39,935 bases of DNA from an uncultured Paraglaciecola sp. (GTDB lineage: Bacteria; Pseudomonadota; Gammaproteobacteria; Enterobacterales; Alteromonadaceae), in NCBI RefSeq assembly GCF_913020055.1, contig NZ_CAJWCF010000040.1:1-39935 (forward strand), in the 5' to 3' direction. The translations under genes were made by a program, and so were the position numbers. This document shows, in pieces, positions 1 to 8,776 of this stretch. Below the pieces are notes generated by a model. The model was given only the letters and a program-made list of their open reading frames with translations. It searched no databases and was not told where the DNA came from. How positions within the stretch are numbered: position 1 is the stretch's first letter; every line of letters starts with the position of its first letter.

Positions 1-334
1 ATAAACTCTTTAATGATTTTTTCATTCATAATATGCGCCCTAGTTTTTTATACCAATACGAATAAGATAGCAAGGTTAAGAGTGTATTAGATCCAAATTA
101 TCACTGTTTGTTCAAAAAACTTCTGCTTGAATATATTCGACTCAGCTATTGCAAGTTGTTCTACTTTGACAATTTGCTTTAACGAAGTAAACATTTATCT
201 AGTTTATCTAGGACACTCACTTTTATTTGCGAGTGTTTCATTAACCATAGTAAAGATGAATTATTTCTTCAATAAATCTTGGGTGTCCCCTTCTTTCCTT
301 CTTTTTTCTTTTTTTAATCTCTATGGGTTTAATT
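1..334. other. Left-edge stretch without a supported gene
   Basis: I see no convincing gene here. On the minus strand an ATG at 29-27, with an AGGG about nine bases upstream, would open a reading frame that runs off the left edge (MNEKIIKEF...). This could be the first codons of a neighbouring gene, but nine codons are too few to judge. An open frame at 127-354 starts with TTG, has no ribosome binding site and has the look of random AT-rich, hydrophobic translation, so I do not call it. Confidence 0.3.
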
Positions 335-355
335 CCCCGCAGCTTGCTGCGTAGG
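335..355. repeat. REP-like palindrome upstream of the RAYT gene
   Basis: CGCAGC at 338-343 and GCTGCG at 346-351 form a six-base-pair stem closed by TT. CCC on the left and a less perfect TAGGG on the right flank it. Short GC-rich hairpins of this kind are the usual substrates of REP-associated tyrosine transposases, and one of those is encoded 110 bases downstream. The hairpin is followed by GGGTTTTGTTTTT, so it could instead serve as a plus-strand terminator. I saw no other copy in the window. Confidence 0.45.
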
Positions 356-401
356 GTTTTGTTTTTCGACTAATTAAACATACCCCTTCCTGGAAATAAA
401 A

Positions 402-1205
402 GGGGTCAGAGTCAATTTAAATGAACTATACTGTTAGGAATGGTCATTTTTTGGTTTTTTCCCATGGCAAGAAAGTTAAGAGCATCAGCTGCTGGCGTTG
501 CAGAGCATATTATCCAGAGGGGTAATAATCGCCTAGTTGTGTTTTGCAATGAAGACGATATGAAAGCCTATGTGACTTGGTTAAAGCAGTATGCCAAGAA
601 ATATAAAGTATCCGTTCATGCATGGGTATTGATGACCAATCACGTACACCTATTATGCACACCCTCCACCGCCACCGGTATTTCTCAAATGATGCAGTCA
701 TTGGGGCGTATGTATGTGTTGTATTTTAATCGACAATATCACCGCAGCGGGACGTTATGGGAAGGGCGCTACAAATCATGTCTAGTGCAACAAGAAACCT
801 ACCTACTTGAACTGTATCGTTATATTGAACTGAATCCGGTCAGGGCAGGTATGGTTAACGACCCAGCCGATTATTCTTGGTCGAGCTATCAATGTAACGC
901 GTTAGGCAAAAAGACAGACTTGTTGACTCCTCACCCTCTATTTTTGGCTTTGGGTATGGATGAAAAGCGGAGGATGTTATCTTATCGATCCCTGTTTCAA
1001 TATCATGTTGAAGGCAAACTATTGGAGGATATTAGGCAAGCAAGTAATAAAGGTTTAGCACTTGGTAACGAGCATTTTATAGCAGATATTGAAGCGATAA
1101 CGGGAAAACGCCTCAGAGAAGCACAAAGAGGGCGACCTCTAGGATGGCGAAAGGCGCCTAGGAAATAGGGAAAAGTTGTAGAAAAGCTTAATTTGACACT
1201 GAGGG
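402..1205 (+). mobile_element. RAYT-type element with imperfect terminal inverted repeats
   Basis: The Y1 transposase gene is bracketed by related inverted sequences. On the left, 402-420 reads GGTCAGAGTCAATTTAA at its core. On the right, the reverse complement of 1188-1205 reads CCTCAGTGTCAAATTAA. The two share TCAG-GTCAA-TTAA with single-base differences. The boundary is inferred from these repeats only; no target duplication was found. On the right the repeat coincides with the end of a coding-like remnant (1206-1323), as expected if the element landed in or next to an older gene. Confidence 0.45.
464..1168 (+). CDS. REP-associated tyrosine transposase (Y1_Tnp family)
   Basis: This is a single-strand DNA transposase-like protein of the RAYT branch of the IS200/IS605 superfamily, 234 residues from the ATG at 464. 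An ATG at 440 would add eight hydrophobic residues (MVIFWFFP), and the family normally begins MARxLR as here, so 464 is preferred. The HUH motif is visible as H60-V-H62 in MTNHVHLL. The catalytic tyrosine is probably Y84 or Y87 in the following helix (GRMYVLYFNRQY). The RGNNR motif near residue 19 and the block GTLWEGRYKS...YIELNPVRAGMV are family hallmarks. RAYTs are usually single-copy domesticated enzymes tied to REP palindromes, and a REP-like hairpin lies just upstream. The frame is intact. Confidence 0.9.
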   Translation: MARKLRASAAGVAEHIIQRGNNRLVVFCNEDDMKAYVTWLKQYAKKYKVSVHAWVLMTNHVHLLCTPSTATGISQMMQSLGRMYVLYFNRQYHRSGTLWEGRYKSCLVQQETYLLELYRYIELNPVRAGMVNDPADYSWSSYQCNALGKKTDLLTPHPLFLALGMDEKRRMLSYRSLFQYHVEGKLLEDIRQASNKGLALGNEHFIADIEAITGKRLREAQRGRPLGWRKAPRK

Positions 1206-1323
1206 ATTCCTTATTCTCTTCCGATAACTCACCAACAAGTATCTTGTCGATAAACACGTTCAGGGCACGACGCATTAAAGGTTGCACGTGATAATTGATC
1301 CCAGTAGCTTTCTCGCAAATATG
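1206..1323 (-). pseudogene. Short coding-like remnant abutting the RAYT element
   Basis: On the minus strand an open frame without a start codon reads ICEKATGINYHVQPLMRRAL, then NVFIDKILVGELSEENKE. A stop upstream (1324-1326) and the RAYT right repeat (about 1190-1205) bound it. The pattern PLxRRA...FID..L..GEL faintly recalls the C-terminal small domain of Clp/HSP100 ATPases, but the likeness is too weak to name the gene. It may be the 3' end of an older gene truncated at both sides. Confidence 0.25.
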
Positions 1324-1764
1324 TTAATTTTTTGGCCAAAAATCGGCATCGCTAGAACAGCTATGACACACCTGCTGTCATTAAATACAAAATGACTGAC
1401 AGTCTATTTAGGTCGTTTGCTCCCCTTTTGGGCTGCAAACTAGACTGACAATTTATCGCTAAAATCAGTGTAACTGAAGTGACACCGAATGGTGAGTATT
1501 GGCACAAACTTCACCGTCAGGTTTTGCGTTCGAATGTCCGCTTTAGGTCAGAAAGAGAAATCACGTTTAGCCTCTTCTTCCTCAGTTATACACACAAAGA
1601 GAAAATTACCAGCCGAACATGCTATCCCTGCTGATCGCTCACGTGAGACTAAAACAAAATAAATTGACTGGCTGCATCATTTGGGCAAAGGGGGCGATCG
1701 GCAGAGGTAGGTCGAATAACCGTTGTTCTTTGCTAGCATTGTGACAATTGAAAAACCGCTCAAA
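1324..1764. other. Intergenic stretch with no recognised content
   Basis: About 440 bases without a convincing reading frame on either strand. The composition is mixed, with patches such as GGGGGCGATCGG near 1690 that are more GC-rich than the surroundings. This fits decayed accessory DNA between the RAYT element and the NYN gene. No tRNA or repeat array was seen. Confidence 0.3.
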
Positions 1765-1793
1765 ATTGTAAGACTCTATTAGAGCCTTACAAT
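1765..1793 (-). terminator. Palindromic hairpin at the end of the NYN gene
   Basis: ATTGTAAG-A-CTCTA (from 1765) is mirrored by TTAGAG-C-CTTACAAT (to 1793), giving a 13-14 bp stem with a single A-C mismatch and almost no loop. On the minus strand it sits right at the stop codon of the NYN gene and is followed by TTTTGAGC. A terminator is likely, but the T run is short and an operator or cruciform repeat is also possible. Confidence 0.45.
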
Positions 1794-2266
1794 TACAGCA
1801 AAAGGTCTGACTCTATTTTGAAATACTCATCTGCAGCATTCACTAGTGATGTGGCTGTGAGTTGAGGCACACCATACACTTGAGTCTTACATCCGTATTT
1901 TTCTTTTACTTTTCTCAGTAGTAGATCAAAATCCCCGTCACCTGATAATAGTATAATAGTATCGGCATTCTCTGCTGCTTCTAAGACATCAATGGCAATG
2001 CCTACATCCCAGTCGCCCTTGGCAGAGCCATCACTGCGCTGAATATAGGGCTTAAGTTTTATATCAAAACCAATATGTTTAAGCGCACTTTGGAATTTTT
2101 GTTGTTGTTCATCACCTTTATCAATCGCGTAAGCATTCGCTAATATAATGTCACCTTGGTGATTGATATGTTGCCAAAACCTGCGGTAGTTAAATTGGCG
2201 AGAGTAGGTTTGACGAGTGGTATAGTAGATGTTTTGTACATCAACAAAGATGGCGAGTTTATCCAA
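1793..2266 (-). CDS. NYN-domain (LabA/DUF88-like) PIN-fold putative ribonuclease
   Basis: This 157-residue protein consists of one NYN domain, a PIN-fold nuclease-like module related to LabA/DUF88 proteins. The acidic positions expected for metal binding are visible: D9 in IFVDVQN, the KGDWDVGIAIDV stretch near residues 83-94, and SGDGDFD near 108-114. These families typically cleave RNA with magnesium; the substrate here is unknown. The gene stands alone between accessory DNA and the small genes near 2.7 kb. The start ATG (2266-2264) opens directly into the first beta strand (MDKLAIFVDVQN), which matches the usual N-terminus. Confidence 0.8.
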   Translation of the reverse strand: MDKLAIFVDVQNIYYTTRQTYSRQFNYRRFWQHINHQGDIILANAYAIDKGDEQQQKFQSALKHIGFDIKLKPYIQRSDGSAKGDWDVGIAIDVLEAAENADTIILLSGDGDFDLLLRKVKEKYGCKTQVYGVPQLTATSLVNAADEYFKIESDLLL

Positions 2267-2364
2267 AGTAAGTCACTTGTAATATTTAATGAATTTGATG
2301 ATAACATTTTTCATCATGGGTGAAATGTTCTGCTAGTAGACCATTTAGTCTAATTAATGGTTGA

Positions 2365-2556
2365 TTATTTAACCAAAGCCAAGTACATTGCTTCATGGTT
2401 TGTTGATTCTCTCTCAAACAAACCTTCAATGTTATGTCTTTCCTTGATCCAGTCAGCCAACATTAAAAACGTAATCTTTGGGTAATATCCTTTTGAATTA
2501 CAATAACAAGCTGAATTATCGTACGACGAATTAGTGAGTATTAAGCATCGTAGCAA
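2365..2556 (-). CDS. Possible small hypothetical protein (63 aa), weak
   Basis: An open frame of 63 codons on the minus strand, upstream of the NYN gene in the same direction. The C-terminal half (KITFLMLADWIKERHN, then IEGLFERESTNHEAMYLALV) has the amphipathic, mixed-charge look of a real protein. The N-terminal half (SSYDNSACYCNSKGYY) does not. I recognise no family. It may be a decayed gene end or chance, and its 5' end overlaps a plus-strand AT-rich frame that I also do not trust. Confidence 0.22.
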   Translation of the reverse strand: MLRCLILTNSSYDNSACYCNSKGYYPKITFLMLADWIKERHNIEGLFERESTNHEAMYLALVK

Positions 2557-2699
2557 ACAACATTTGCAGATGTCTCATCGAAAAGAAACTTATAGTTTAA
2601 GTAGTATCGTCAAAACTGTAATGAGCTTATTTTTAGTTTTGACTATTTATGTCTTCATTTTTATGAAATACGAAATAGTCGCATTTAATGAGTTTTATT

Positions 2700-2870
2700 A
2701 TGTCTTATACATATAACGGAACACAGATTTCAGTAATGTGCCCAGTGCACAATATCTCTGTGAACAAACACAAAGTGGCATTTGCCGATAAGTGTGGCCA
2801 AAAAATGGGCACCTTCGCAAACACCTCTGAAGCAAAACAATTTGTCTCTTGGTTACTTAATATTAAGTAA
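2700..2870 (+). CDS. Small hypothetical protein (56 aa)
   Basis: The ATG at 2700 opens a 56-residue frame: MSYTYNGTQISVMCPVHN..., ending SEAKQFVSWLLNIK. The same frame has an earlier start at 2688. Two cysteines (CPVHN and DKCGQKMG) and a basic central part are visible. There is no signal peptide or membrane segment. I do not recognise the family. Support comes from position: the stop at 2868-2870 lies only 24 bases before a strong hairpin-T terminator on the same strand, and no other plus-strand gene would use that terminator. The ribosome binding site is weak (AATGAG). The convergent neighbour is ybiT. Confidence 0.42.
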   Translation: MSYTYNGTQISVMCPVHNISVNKHKVAFADKCGQKMGTFANTSEAKQFVSWLLNIK

Positions 2871-2893
2871 TAAACCACGTTTCAAAACACATA

Positions 2894-2919
2894 AAAAAAC
2901 CGGAGCAATCCGGTTTTTT
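2894..2919. terminator. Bidirectional rho-independent terminator
   Basis: AAAAAACCGGA (2894-2904) pairs with TCCGGTTTTTT (2909-2919) around a GCAA tetraloop, an 11-bp stem flanked by A and T runs on both sides. It lies between the small plus-strand gene ending at 2870 and the minus-strand ybiT ending at 2964, so it can stop transcription from both directions. Confidence 0.9.
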
Positions 2920-2963
2920 CAGTTTTATAGTTTGTAAGTTTCAACTCTTATAGAGAGTCTGTT

Positions 2964-4577
2964 TTACACGCCTTGACTAGCTAAGTAACTCTCGTAGTCA
3001 CCTTTAAAGTCAACTATACCATCTGGTTTAATGTCGATAATACGCGTGGCGACTGTAGAAACAAATTCTCTATCGTGGCTGACGAAAAGTAACGTGCCTT
3101 TATAATTTTCCAAGGCTAAGTTCAAAGACTCAATTGATTCCATGTCTAAGTGGTTGGTAGGTTCATCCATTAACAAAATATTCGGTTTTTGTAGCATTAG
3201 CTTGCCGAATAACATTCGGCCTTGTTCTCCACCCGAAATCACTTTGACTGATTTGTTGATGTCGTTCTGTGAGAATAACAACCTTCCTAAGGTGCCGCGC
3301 ATAACTTGTTCATCGTCACCTTCTTGCGCCCATTGGTACATCCACTCCATGAGTGTTTTATCTTCCTCAAAATCAGCTGCGTGATCCTGAGCGTAATAAC
3401 CAATGTTGCTGTTTTCTGACCATTTAACGCTGCCTGCAGTTAGGTCAGTGTCACCTACTAAACATTTTAGTAAGGTTGTTTTACCCACACCATTGGGACC
3501 AATAATGGCCACTCTTTCGCCTACTTCGATCATCAAATCCAAATTTTTATAAAGCTCTTCATCATATGATTTGGCTAAACCTTCTACCTCTAAGGCCAAG
3601 CGATGTAACTTCTTGGTTTCTTCAAAACGAATAAACGGACTTTGACGACTGGAAGGTTTAACTTCATCTAATTGAATTTTATCAATCTGCCTAGCACGTG
3701 ATGTCGCTTGTTTTGATTTTGATGCGTTGGCTGAGAAACGACTTACAAAAGCCTTAAGCTCAGATATTTGTGCTTTTTTCTTGGCATTATCTGACAATAG
3801 TTGCTCACGAGATTGTGTGGCTGCTGTCATATATTCATCGTAGTTGCCGGGGAATAAACGTATTTCGCCATAATCGATATCGGCCATATGGGAACACACA
3901 GAATTTAGGAAATGCCTATCGTGCGAAATAATGATCATGGTGCAGTTACGTTCGTTTAGTACCGTTTCCAACCAGCGGATAGTATTGATGTCCAAGTTGT
4001 TGGTGGGTTCATCTAATAACATAATATCCGGGTCAGAAAATAACACTTGGGCGAGTAATACTCTGAGCTTCCAACCTGGTGCGATTTCACTCATTGGACC
4101 AAAATGTTGTTCAACAGGAATGCCCACGCCAATTAGTAGTTCACCGGCTCTGGATTCTGCTGTGTAGCCATCCATTTCAGCAAATTCAGACTCTAAATCG
4201 GCCACTCTAATGCCGTCTTCTTCAGTCATATCGGGATTAGCATAAATAGCATCCCGTTCTTCTTTTACTTTCCAAAGCTCACCGTGGCCCATAACAACCG
4301 TATCGATAACGCTGCATTCTTCGTAGGCAAACTGGTCTTGTTTCAGTTTACCAATACGTTCACCAGGGTCGACAGAGACATTTCCGCCAGAAGGCTCTAA
4401 GTCACCACCAATGATTTTCATAAAGGTTGACTTACCACAACCATTTGCGCCAATCAGGCCATATTTATTGCCGTTGCCAAATTTGGCTGAGACATTTTCA
4501 AATAACGGCTTTTCGCCAAATTGGATGGTAATATTTGCAGTTGTTAGCAAGGTCGGTTCCCCAGTATTAATATTCAA
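2964..4577 (-). CDS. ybiT: ABC-F family ATPase YbiT
   Basis: ABC-F proteins are soluble tandem-ATPase factors that act on ribosomes rather than membranes. This 537-residue protein matches E. coli YbiT (about 530 residues) almost along its whole length. Domain 1 has Walker [10 protein letters not shown] near residue 43, a degenerate signature ([16 protein letters not shown]) and Walker [14 protein letters not shown] with ISHDRHFLN. The linker ([22 protein letters not shown]) is followed by domain 2 with Walker [10 protein letters not shown], signature ISGGEQGRM and Walker [13 protein letters not shown] with VSHDREFV. The PGWK-type first signature is characteristic of YbiT. The N-terminus is seven or eight residues longer than in E. 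coli. The gene ends 45 bases from the shared terminator; 130 bases separate it from tgpA upstream. Confidence 0.96.
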   Translation of the reverse strand: MNINTGEPTLLTTANITIQFGEKPLFENVSAKFGNGNKYGLIGANGCGKSTFMKIIGGDLEPSGGNVSVDPGERIGKLKQDQFAYEECSVIDTVVMGHGELWKVKEERDAIYANPDMTEEDGIRVADLESEFAEMDGYTAESRAGELLIGVGIPVEQHFGPMSEIAPGWKLRVLLAQVLFSDPDIMLLDEPTNNLDINTIRWLETVLNERNCTMIIISHDRHFLNSVCSHMADIDYGEIRLFPGNYDEYMTAATQSREQLLSDNAKKKAQISELKAFVSRFSANASKSKQATSRARQIDKIQLDEVKPSSRQSPFIRFEETKKLHRLALEVEGLAKSYDEELYKNLDLMIEVGERVAIIGPNGVGKTTLLKCLVGDTDLTAGSVKWSENSNIGYYAQDHAADFEEDKTLMEWMYQWAQEGDDEQVMRGTLGRLLFSQNDINKSVKVISGGEQGRMLFGKLMLQKPNILLMDEPTNHLDMESIESLNLALENYKGTLLFVSHDREFVSTVATRIIDIKPDGIVDFKGDYESYLASQGV

Positions 4578-4707
4578 CTATTGCTTGCCTTCAAGCGGCC
4601 TTAGTTAGTGGCGCATAGATGGCAAAAATTCGGCGCGGATTATGCCATAAAAAACACCATATCGCTAAGGGGCGACGGTTCTTTTTGAAGATTAATGCAG
4701 ATTGATA

Positions 4708-6798
4708 TTAGGTTGGTTTTTTTGACAACTCGGCTTTTAAGAGCGCTAAATGATGACGCATCATTCGATGACATTGTTTAGTGTTTAGTACCGACGCTCC
4801 AGCATCTGGTTTATTTTGATAAATTAAGCGCAAATATAACTGAGTAATTTGCGTAAATGGTTGACTGATTTTTTCAGAATAATGTTCATCTATTTGTTGA
4901 TTAAATGCACTGGGTCCTTGCCAAGTTTCTCTTTGGGTGCCTGCTTTTTCAAATGCACCGAGTGCTCGTAGATATAGATGTTGGGTTGTACCCAGTCTAT
5001 TTTGCAACCAATGAGGGAGAAAAAACAAACTCAGTAATAGGGCAATAGTTAAAGTCACACCTACGCCTAATATAGATAAACGTTCAGGGGTTAACTTGCC
5101 TAAAATCGATTTGAATAGGTCTCGCTGCTTTTCACTATTAAAGCCCAAAACCCAGCGACTCCAGTTGTAATCCAAATCTGCCAAAAACAGTCTGATGTTA
5201 TTTAGCCAAGGGATATTAGTGAGTCTAGCTAGGGCAAAGGGCGAGTCAGCTAAAAAACTGCCTTCGTCTTGCATCGCTTGACGTAAACCAAACTCTATTC
5301 TGTCTGGCGATACTAGGGCGGTAGGGTCGACTCGTTGCCAACCGGTGTTATTACGCCATGTTTCTACCCATGCATGAGCATCGTATTGGTAGATGCTCAA
5401 ATAAGGTGACTGCCCAGCATTTTCTACTAATTCACCACCTTGATAACCAGTAACAATACGCGCAGGAATGCCGCCCAGTCGTAGCGCATAGGCTAAAGCG
5501 CTAGCATAGTGGCTGCAAAAGCCGGCTTGATTATCGAATAAGAAACGATCAACGGGATCCACCAACATGACGTCCGGACGTAAGGTATACACAAAGGGTT
5601 GATTGACGAAATAATCCAATACTGCTTTTACAAAATCATCGTTGTTTGGAAATTTTGTGCGTAGATCGCTTATCCACTCTTGAGTTCGGCTATTACCTTT
5701 TTGGGGTAAGGTAAGATTTATCCGTTTGTCGTTTGCAGTTAGACTTTGACTGGCTAATGCTTCAGGGTAGGAACGCACTGCATACTGATATTTACTAACA
5801 ATCGGTTGTTGATTAAAGAGTAAAAAGTCACCGCTTTGCATGATGTTTCTAATGCTTTGAGCATTTGCTGGCACGGCTATATCCAATGCAAATAGCCAAG
5901 GCTGGTTAGTCGGCTCGGCAATCACTTCATAATTAAAAAAAGAACCGGTTAACTTGGGCTTAAATTGTTGTTTGGTTTTTAACTGAAATTCTCGTACTTT
6001 CTGTCGGTAGGGATGCACCCTCCACGTTTTTCCGTCAAAGTCTTCCATCACTATCGCTCGCCAGTAGCGTTGTCTGGCAATGGGTGGGGTTTCTGAAAAG
6101 GTTGCCCGAAAAGCCAACTCACTGGATTGAGATAGGCTTGCGATATCACCTGGGGTAATTTGTTCCGACAATCCTGTTTGCGCACCTTTTGCTTTTGGTG
6201 TGTGCCAAAGCGGTGGCAACTGCGGCAGCACCAAAAACATCAATAAGCCTATTGGTAAAGCTTGTACACTCAGTGTTGAAATGGTTTTTAGCTGTTTTTG
6301 GATGTTTATCGAAGGGGCATGATAACAAGCTAAACTTAATAAAAGGGTCAAACTTAGCAACACATAAAATAGGCTAAATCCGATTGATTGATTAAAAATA
6401 AACCCACAGCCAATCAAAAAAAGTAGACTTATGACTAACTGATATACATCTTTTTCGCTGCGCATTTTCATTAGTTTTAAGGCACAGGCGAGGATCAATA
6501 AATTAACCATACCAAACAGTAAACCGGCACTTAAAGCAGAATAAATTAAACCTAATATACTTAATATCGCTAATAAATTTAACGTGCGAATTGATGGTAA
6601 ATGTTTGTAGTAATTAAAATATATAGCGCCTCTTATTATTGCTCCGCAAACTACCAACAACAATATCCAAGTGAGTACCGATGCAATAAGACTAAAACTA
6701 ACAAACACCAATACTGCGGCTAATAATAACAAAGCAATATTTCTAGAAGGCTGGGCAGTTGTTTGGCTATTTGATCTTTGTTTCAGTCGAGTAAACAT
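4708..6798 (-). CDS. tgpA: TgpA-type membrane transglutaminase-like protein
   Basis: Integral inner-membrane protein with a periplasmic transglutaminase/cysteine-protease-like core. From the ATG at 6798 it has 696 residues. An N-terminal block of about six hydrophobic segments (residues 15-205) leads to the core. There, Cys near 428 (QAGFCSHYA), His near 476 (YDAHAWVE) and Asp near 489 (QRVDPTA) form the expected triad. A further membrane segment lies near 585-605 (LTIALLLSLFFLPHWL), followed by a DUF4129-like cytoplasmic tail. A TTG 14 codons upstream lies in the same frame, but 6798 is chosen: it follows the DUF58 stop by two bases and has AGAGGG at the right distance. Third gene of the MoxR-DUF58-TgpA operon. 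The Pseudomonas relative is essential; its substrate is not settled. Confidence 0.92.
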   Translation of the reverse strand: MFTRLKQRSNSQTTAQPSRNIALLLLAAVLVFVSFSLIASVLTWILLLVVCGAIIRGAIYFNYYKHLPSIRTLNLLAILSILGLIYSALSAGLLFGMVNLLILACALKLMKMRSEKDVYQLVISLLFLIGCGFIFNQSIGFSLFYVLLSLTLLLSLACYHAPSINIQKQLKTISTLSVQALPIGLLMFLVLPQLPPLWHTPKAKGAQTGLSEQITPGDIASLSQSSELAFRATFSETPPIARQRYWRAIVMEDFDGKTWRVHPYRQKVREFQLKTKQQFKPKLTGSFFNYEVIAEPTNQPWLFALDIAVPANAQSIRNIMQSGDFLLFNQQPIVSKYQYAVRSYPEALASQSLTANDKRINLTLPQKGNSRTQEWISDLRTKFPNNDDFVKAVLDYFVNQPFVYTLRPDVMLVDPVDRFLFDNQAGFCSHYASALAYALRLGGIPARIVTGYQGGELVENAGQSPYLSIYQYDAHAWVETWRNNTGWQRVDPTALVSPDRIEFGLRQAMQDEGSFLADSPFALARLTNIPWLNNIRLFLADLDYNWSRWVLGFNSEKQRDLFKSILGKLTPERLSILGVGVTLTIALLLSLFFLPHWLQNRLGTTQHLYLRALGAFEKAGTQRETWQGPSAFNQQIDEHYSEKISQPFTQITQLYLRLIYQNKPDAGASVLNTKQCHRMMRHHLALLKAELSKKPT

Positions 6799-6800
6799 GT

Positions 6801-7847
6801 TTATCGACCCTCTTCGAAATACGCTAGCGCATGTAAACAAGCAAGTCGGTGTGCCGCACCATTGTTAGGAGCAATACATTGGGTGCCTAAATCTAAGCCA
6901 AATGTTCGCTGGGTGCGGCTTAATTCAATGACTTGATAACACAACTCTCCAAGTTCTTTTTCTAATACGGAGTCTATCTTTGCGTTGTGAGCGGATAAGG
7001 TTTTGTTCCTATTCTCAGCTGATAGTTTTAACCAACCAATGTGGTTACCAACCGAAGAAAACTGTTTACTGACCATACCTCGGCCTTTGGCCAACTGTTT
7101 CCATGCGACATGGTTTAAAGACTCGCCAATTTGATATGCTTTGAGGTGAGAGAAGTCATCATGACCTGCTTGTTGGTTAGTCATTTCACCACTTTTCTTC
7201 GTGCTATTGTGCTCACTTACATGCAGGTTTATCTCACAAGGCAAAGGTTTCGGAAAAACGGTGATTTCATGAGTAAAAGCTAAATGTGTCCAACAACGGT
7301 ATAAGCCTAATGGATAAAAGCTTTTTACGGTCACTCTAGATAATGTTAATTTTCCTCGTTGCTGGCACTTCTGACTTAAATTTATTGGATTAGAAAATGC
7401 GTCTGCATCGACTATAGTCTCTGACTGGTCATTGCATATTTTGTTCTTTTTACTGGGTTTACCCTTAGTGGTTTTGAATTTGAAATGTAAAAGCCCATTG
7501 GCATGTGGCGTGCCATCGTTGTTGGCATTCAACCATAAGGGGATATGTAAATTGTCGCCAACAAACACCTCGGAGCATTTACCAATTTGTAAGTTGATAC
7601 GGGCAAAGTTGATATAACTGGCCAATAAATTGACTAAAAATATCGCCAACAAAAAATAACATAGCAACAACATCAAATTATTTTGGTAGTTAGTGCCAAG
7701 TAAAAACAGCAATACACATAACGACAAAAACAACAGGCCAAACTTAGCCGGAAAAATAAAAATGTTTTGATGGTTTAAATGGTGCTGCGCCGCTTCAGGA
7801 ATACGCTTGTTTAGCCATTTGTTCCAGTAACTTTGGGTGACTGCCAT
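6801..7847 (-). CDS. DUF58 domain membrane protein
   Basis: A 348-residue protein of the DUF58 family, which usually accompanies MoxR ATPases. Two hydrophobic segments near residues 33-77 (KFGLLFLSLCVLLFLLG, then NNLMLLLCYFLLAIFLVNLL) anchor it. The DUF58 core is the stretch HDDFSHLKAYQIGESLNHVAWK near 230-252, with the family's Y-x-x-G-D/E-x-x-x-x-I/V-x-W signature here as YQIGESLNHVAW. DUF58 proteins have a von Willebrand A-like fold and are thought to be chaperoned by MoxR; the exact role is unknown. The start ATG (7847-7845) lies eight bases after the MoxR stop, with AAGG before it, and the gene runs into tgpA with a two-base gap, so all three are cotranscribed. Confidence 0.9.
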   Translation of the reverse strand: MAVTQSYWNKWLNKRIPEAAQHHLNHQNIFIFPAKFGLLFLSLCVLLFLLGTNYQNNLMLLLCYFLLAIFLVNLLASYINFARINLQIGKCSEVFVGDNLHIPLWLNANNDGTPHANGLLHFKFKTTKGKPSKKNKICNDQSETIVDADAFSNPINLSQKCQQRGKLTLSRVTVKSFYPLGLYRCWTHLAFTHEITVFPKPLPCEINLHVSEHNSTKKSGEMTNQQAGHDDFSHLKAYQIGESLNHVAWKQLAKGRGMVSKQFSSVGNHIGWLKLSAENRNKTLSAHNAKIDSVLEKELGELCYQVIELSRTQRTFGLDLGTQCIAPNNGAAHRLACLHALAYFEEGR

Positions 7848-7855
7848 TACCTTGC

Positions 7856-8776
7856 CTAAGCGGCTATCGGGTCGATAGCCTCAAGCAATAATTTGCTTAA
7901 ACTACCTTGGGCACTGAAGTCGCTAGAAGCGCTGCGCAATCGATGTTCAGCCACTGCTGGTAGTATGGCCTGCACATCTTCTGGGATTAAAAAATCTCTA
8001 TTGTTAATAAAGGCCGACGCTTTAGCTGAGCTGAGTAAGGCTTTAGTTGCGCGTGGCGACAAGGGATTGGCAAATTGGTTGCTTTCGCGGCTAAATGTGA
8101 CCAAACGCAAAATATAATTAAGCAATTCATCTGAAGCATGTACTTTACAGGCTTCGTTTTGTAATTCAATGAATTGGGCAATGTCCATCACAGCTTTAAC
8201 TTCATGTTGAACACTACCCAGTTGTGTTTTCAACATGCTCTTTTCTGCTTCTTTGTCTGGATAACCCAACTGAATACGCATTAAAAATCTGTCTAATTGG
8301 GATTCAGGCAAAGGGTAAGTGCCTGATTGATGCATTGGGTTTTGTGTACCTATTACAAAAAAAGGTGAGGGCAGTGGTCGGGTTTTACCATCCAAACTCA
8401 CTTGCCTTTCTTCCATAGCCTCAAGTAACGCACTTTGGGTCTTAGGGCTTGCTCGGTTAATTTCATCTGCAAGCACAAGTTGATTAAAAATAGGCCCTGG
8501 GTGAAAACGGAACGTTTGTTCGTTGTTATCGAAAATATTGATACCTAACATGTCTGCAGGCAATAAATCAGAAGTGAATTGGATGCGGGAGTATTCAAGG
8601 CCTAATACTTTAGCCAACGTATGCGACAGTGTGGTTTTGCCCATACCGGGTAAATCTTCGATTAACAAATGGCCGTTAGCTAACAAACATGTCAGTGCTA
8701 ATTTAACTTGCTGTTGTTTGCCAATGAGTACCTGACAGGATTGTTCAATGGCCATATCCAGTTTGTTATGCAGCAT
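7856..8776 (-). CDS. MoxR-family AAA+ ATPase
   Basis: AAA+ chaperone-like ATPase of the MoxR family, 306 residues from the ATG at 8776. Walker A is EDLPGMGKTT near residue 40, Walker B is LVLADEINRA near 103, sensor 1 is VIGTQNP near 142, and the arginine-containing PESQLDRFLMRI block follows. The C-terminal AAA lid contains NPLSPRATKALL. A TTG at 8797 would add seven residues (MFGNNSP), but relatives begin as here with a short helix before VIGKxxQ, so 8776 is preferred. It heads the MoxR-DUF58-TgpA operon. MoxR proteins are thought to activate or assemble partner DUF58/vWA proteins at the membrane. Confidence 0.92.
   Translation of the reverse strand: MLHNKLDMAIEQSCQVLIGKQQQVKLALTCLLANGHLLIEDLPGMGKTTLSHTLAKVLGLEYSRIQFTSDLLPADMLGINIFDNNEQTFRFHPGPIFNQLVLADEINRASPKTQSALLEAMEERQVSLDGKTRPLPSPFFVIGTQNPMHQSGTYPLPESQLDRFLMRIQLGYPDKEAEKSMLKTQLGSVQHEVKAVMDIAQFIELQNEACKVHASDELLNYILRLVTFSRESNQFANPLSPRATKALLSSAKASAFINNRDFLIPEDVQAILPAVAEHRLRSASSDFSAQGSLSKLLLEAIDPIAA

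Noticed and set aside
37..49. Direct repeat GCCCTAGTTTTTT, also at 20839-20851
   Set aside because: Thirteen bases with a T run, only two copies, no shared context. Probably chance or a minor dispersed motif.
127..354. 75-codon plus-strand frame
   Set aside because: TTG start, no ribosome binding site, low-complexity hydrophobic translation, and it runs through the REP-like hairpin.
1796..1817. Third copy of the RAYT end motif (GGTCTGACTCTATTTTG)
   Set aside because: On close comparison neither orientation aligns with TCAG-GTCAA-TTAA beyond a few bases, and it lies in the coding end of the NYN gene.
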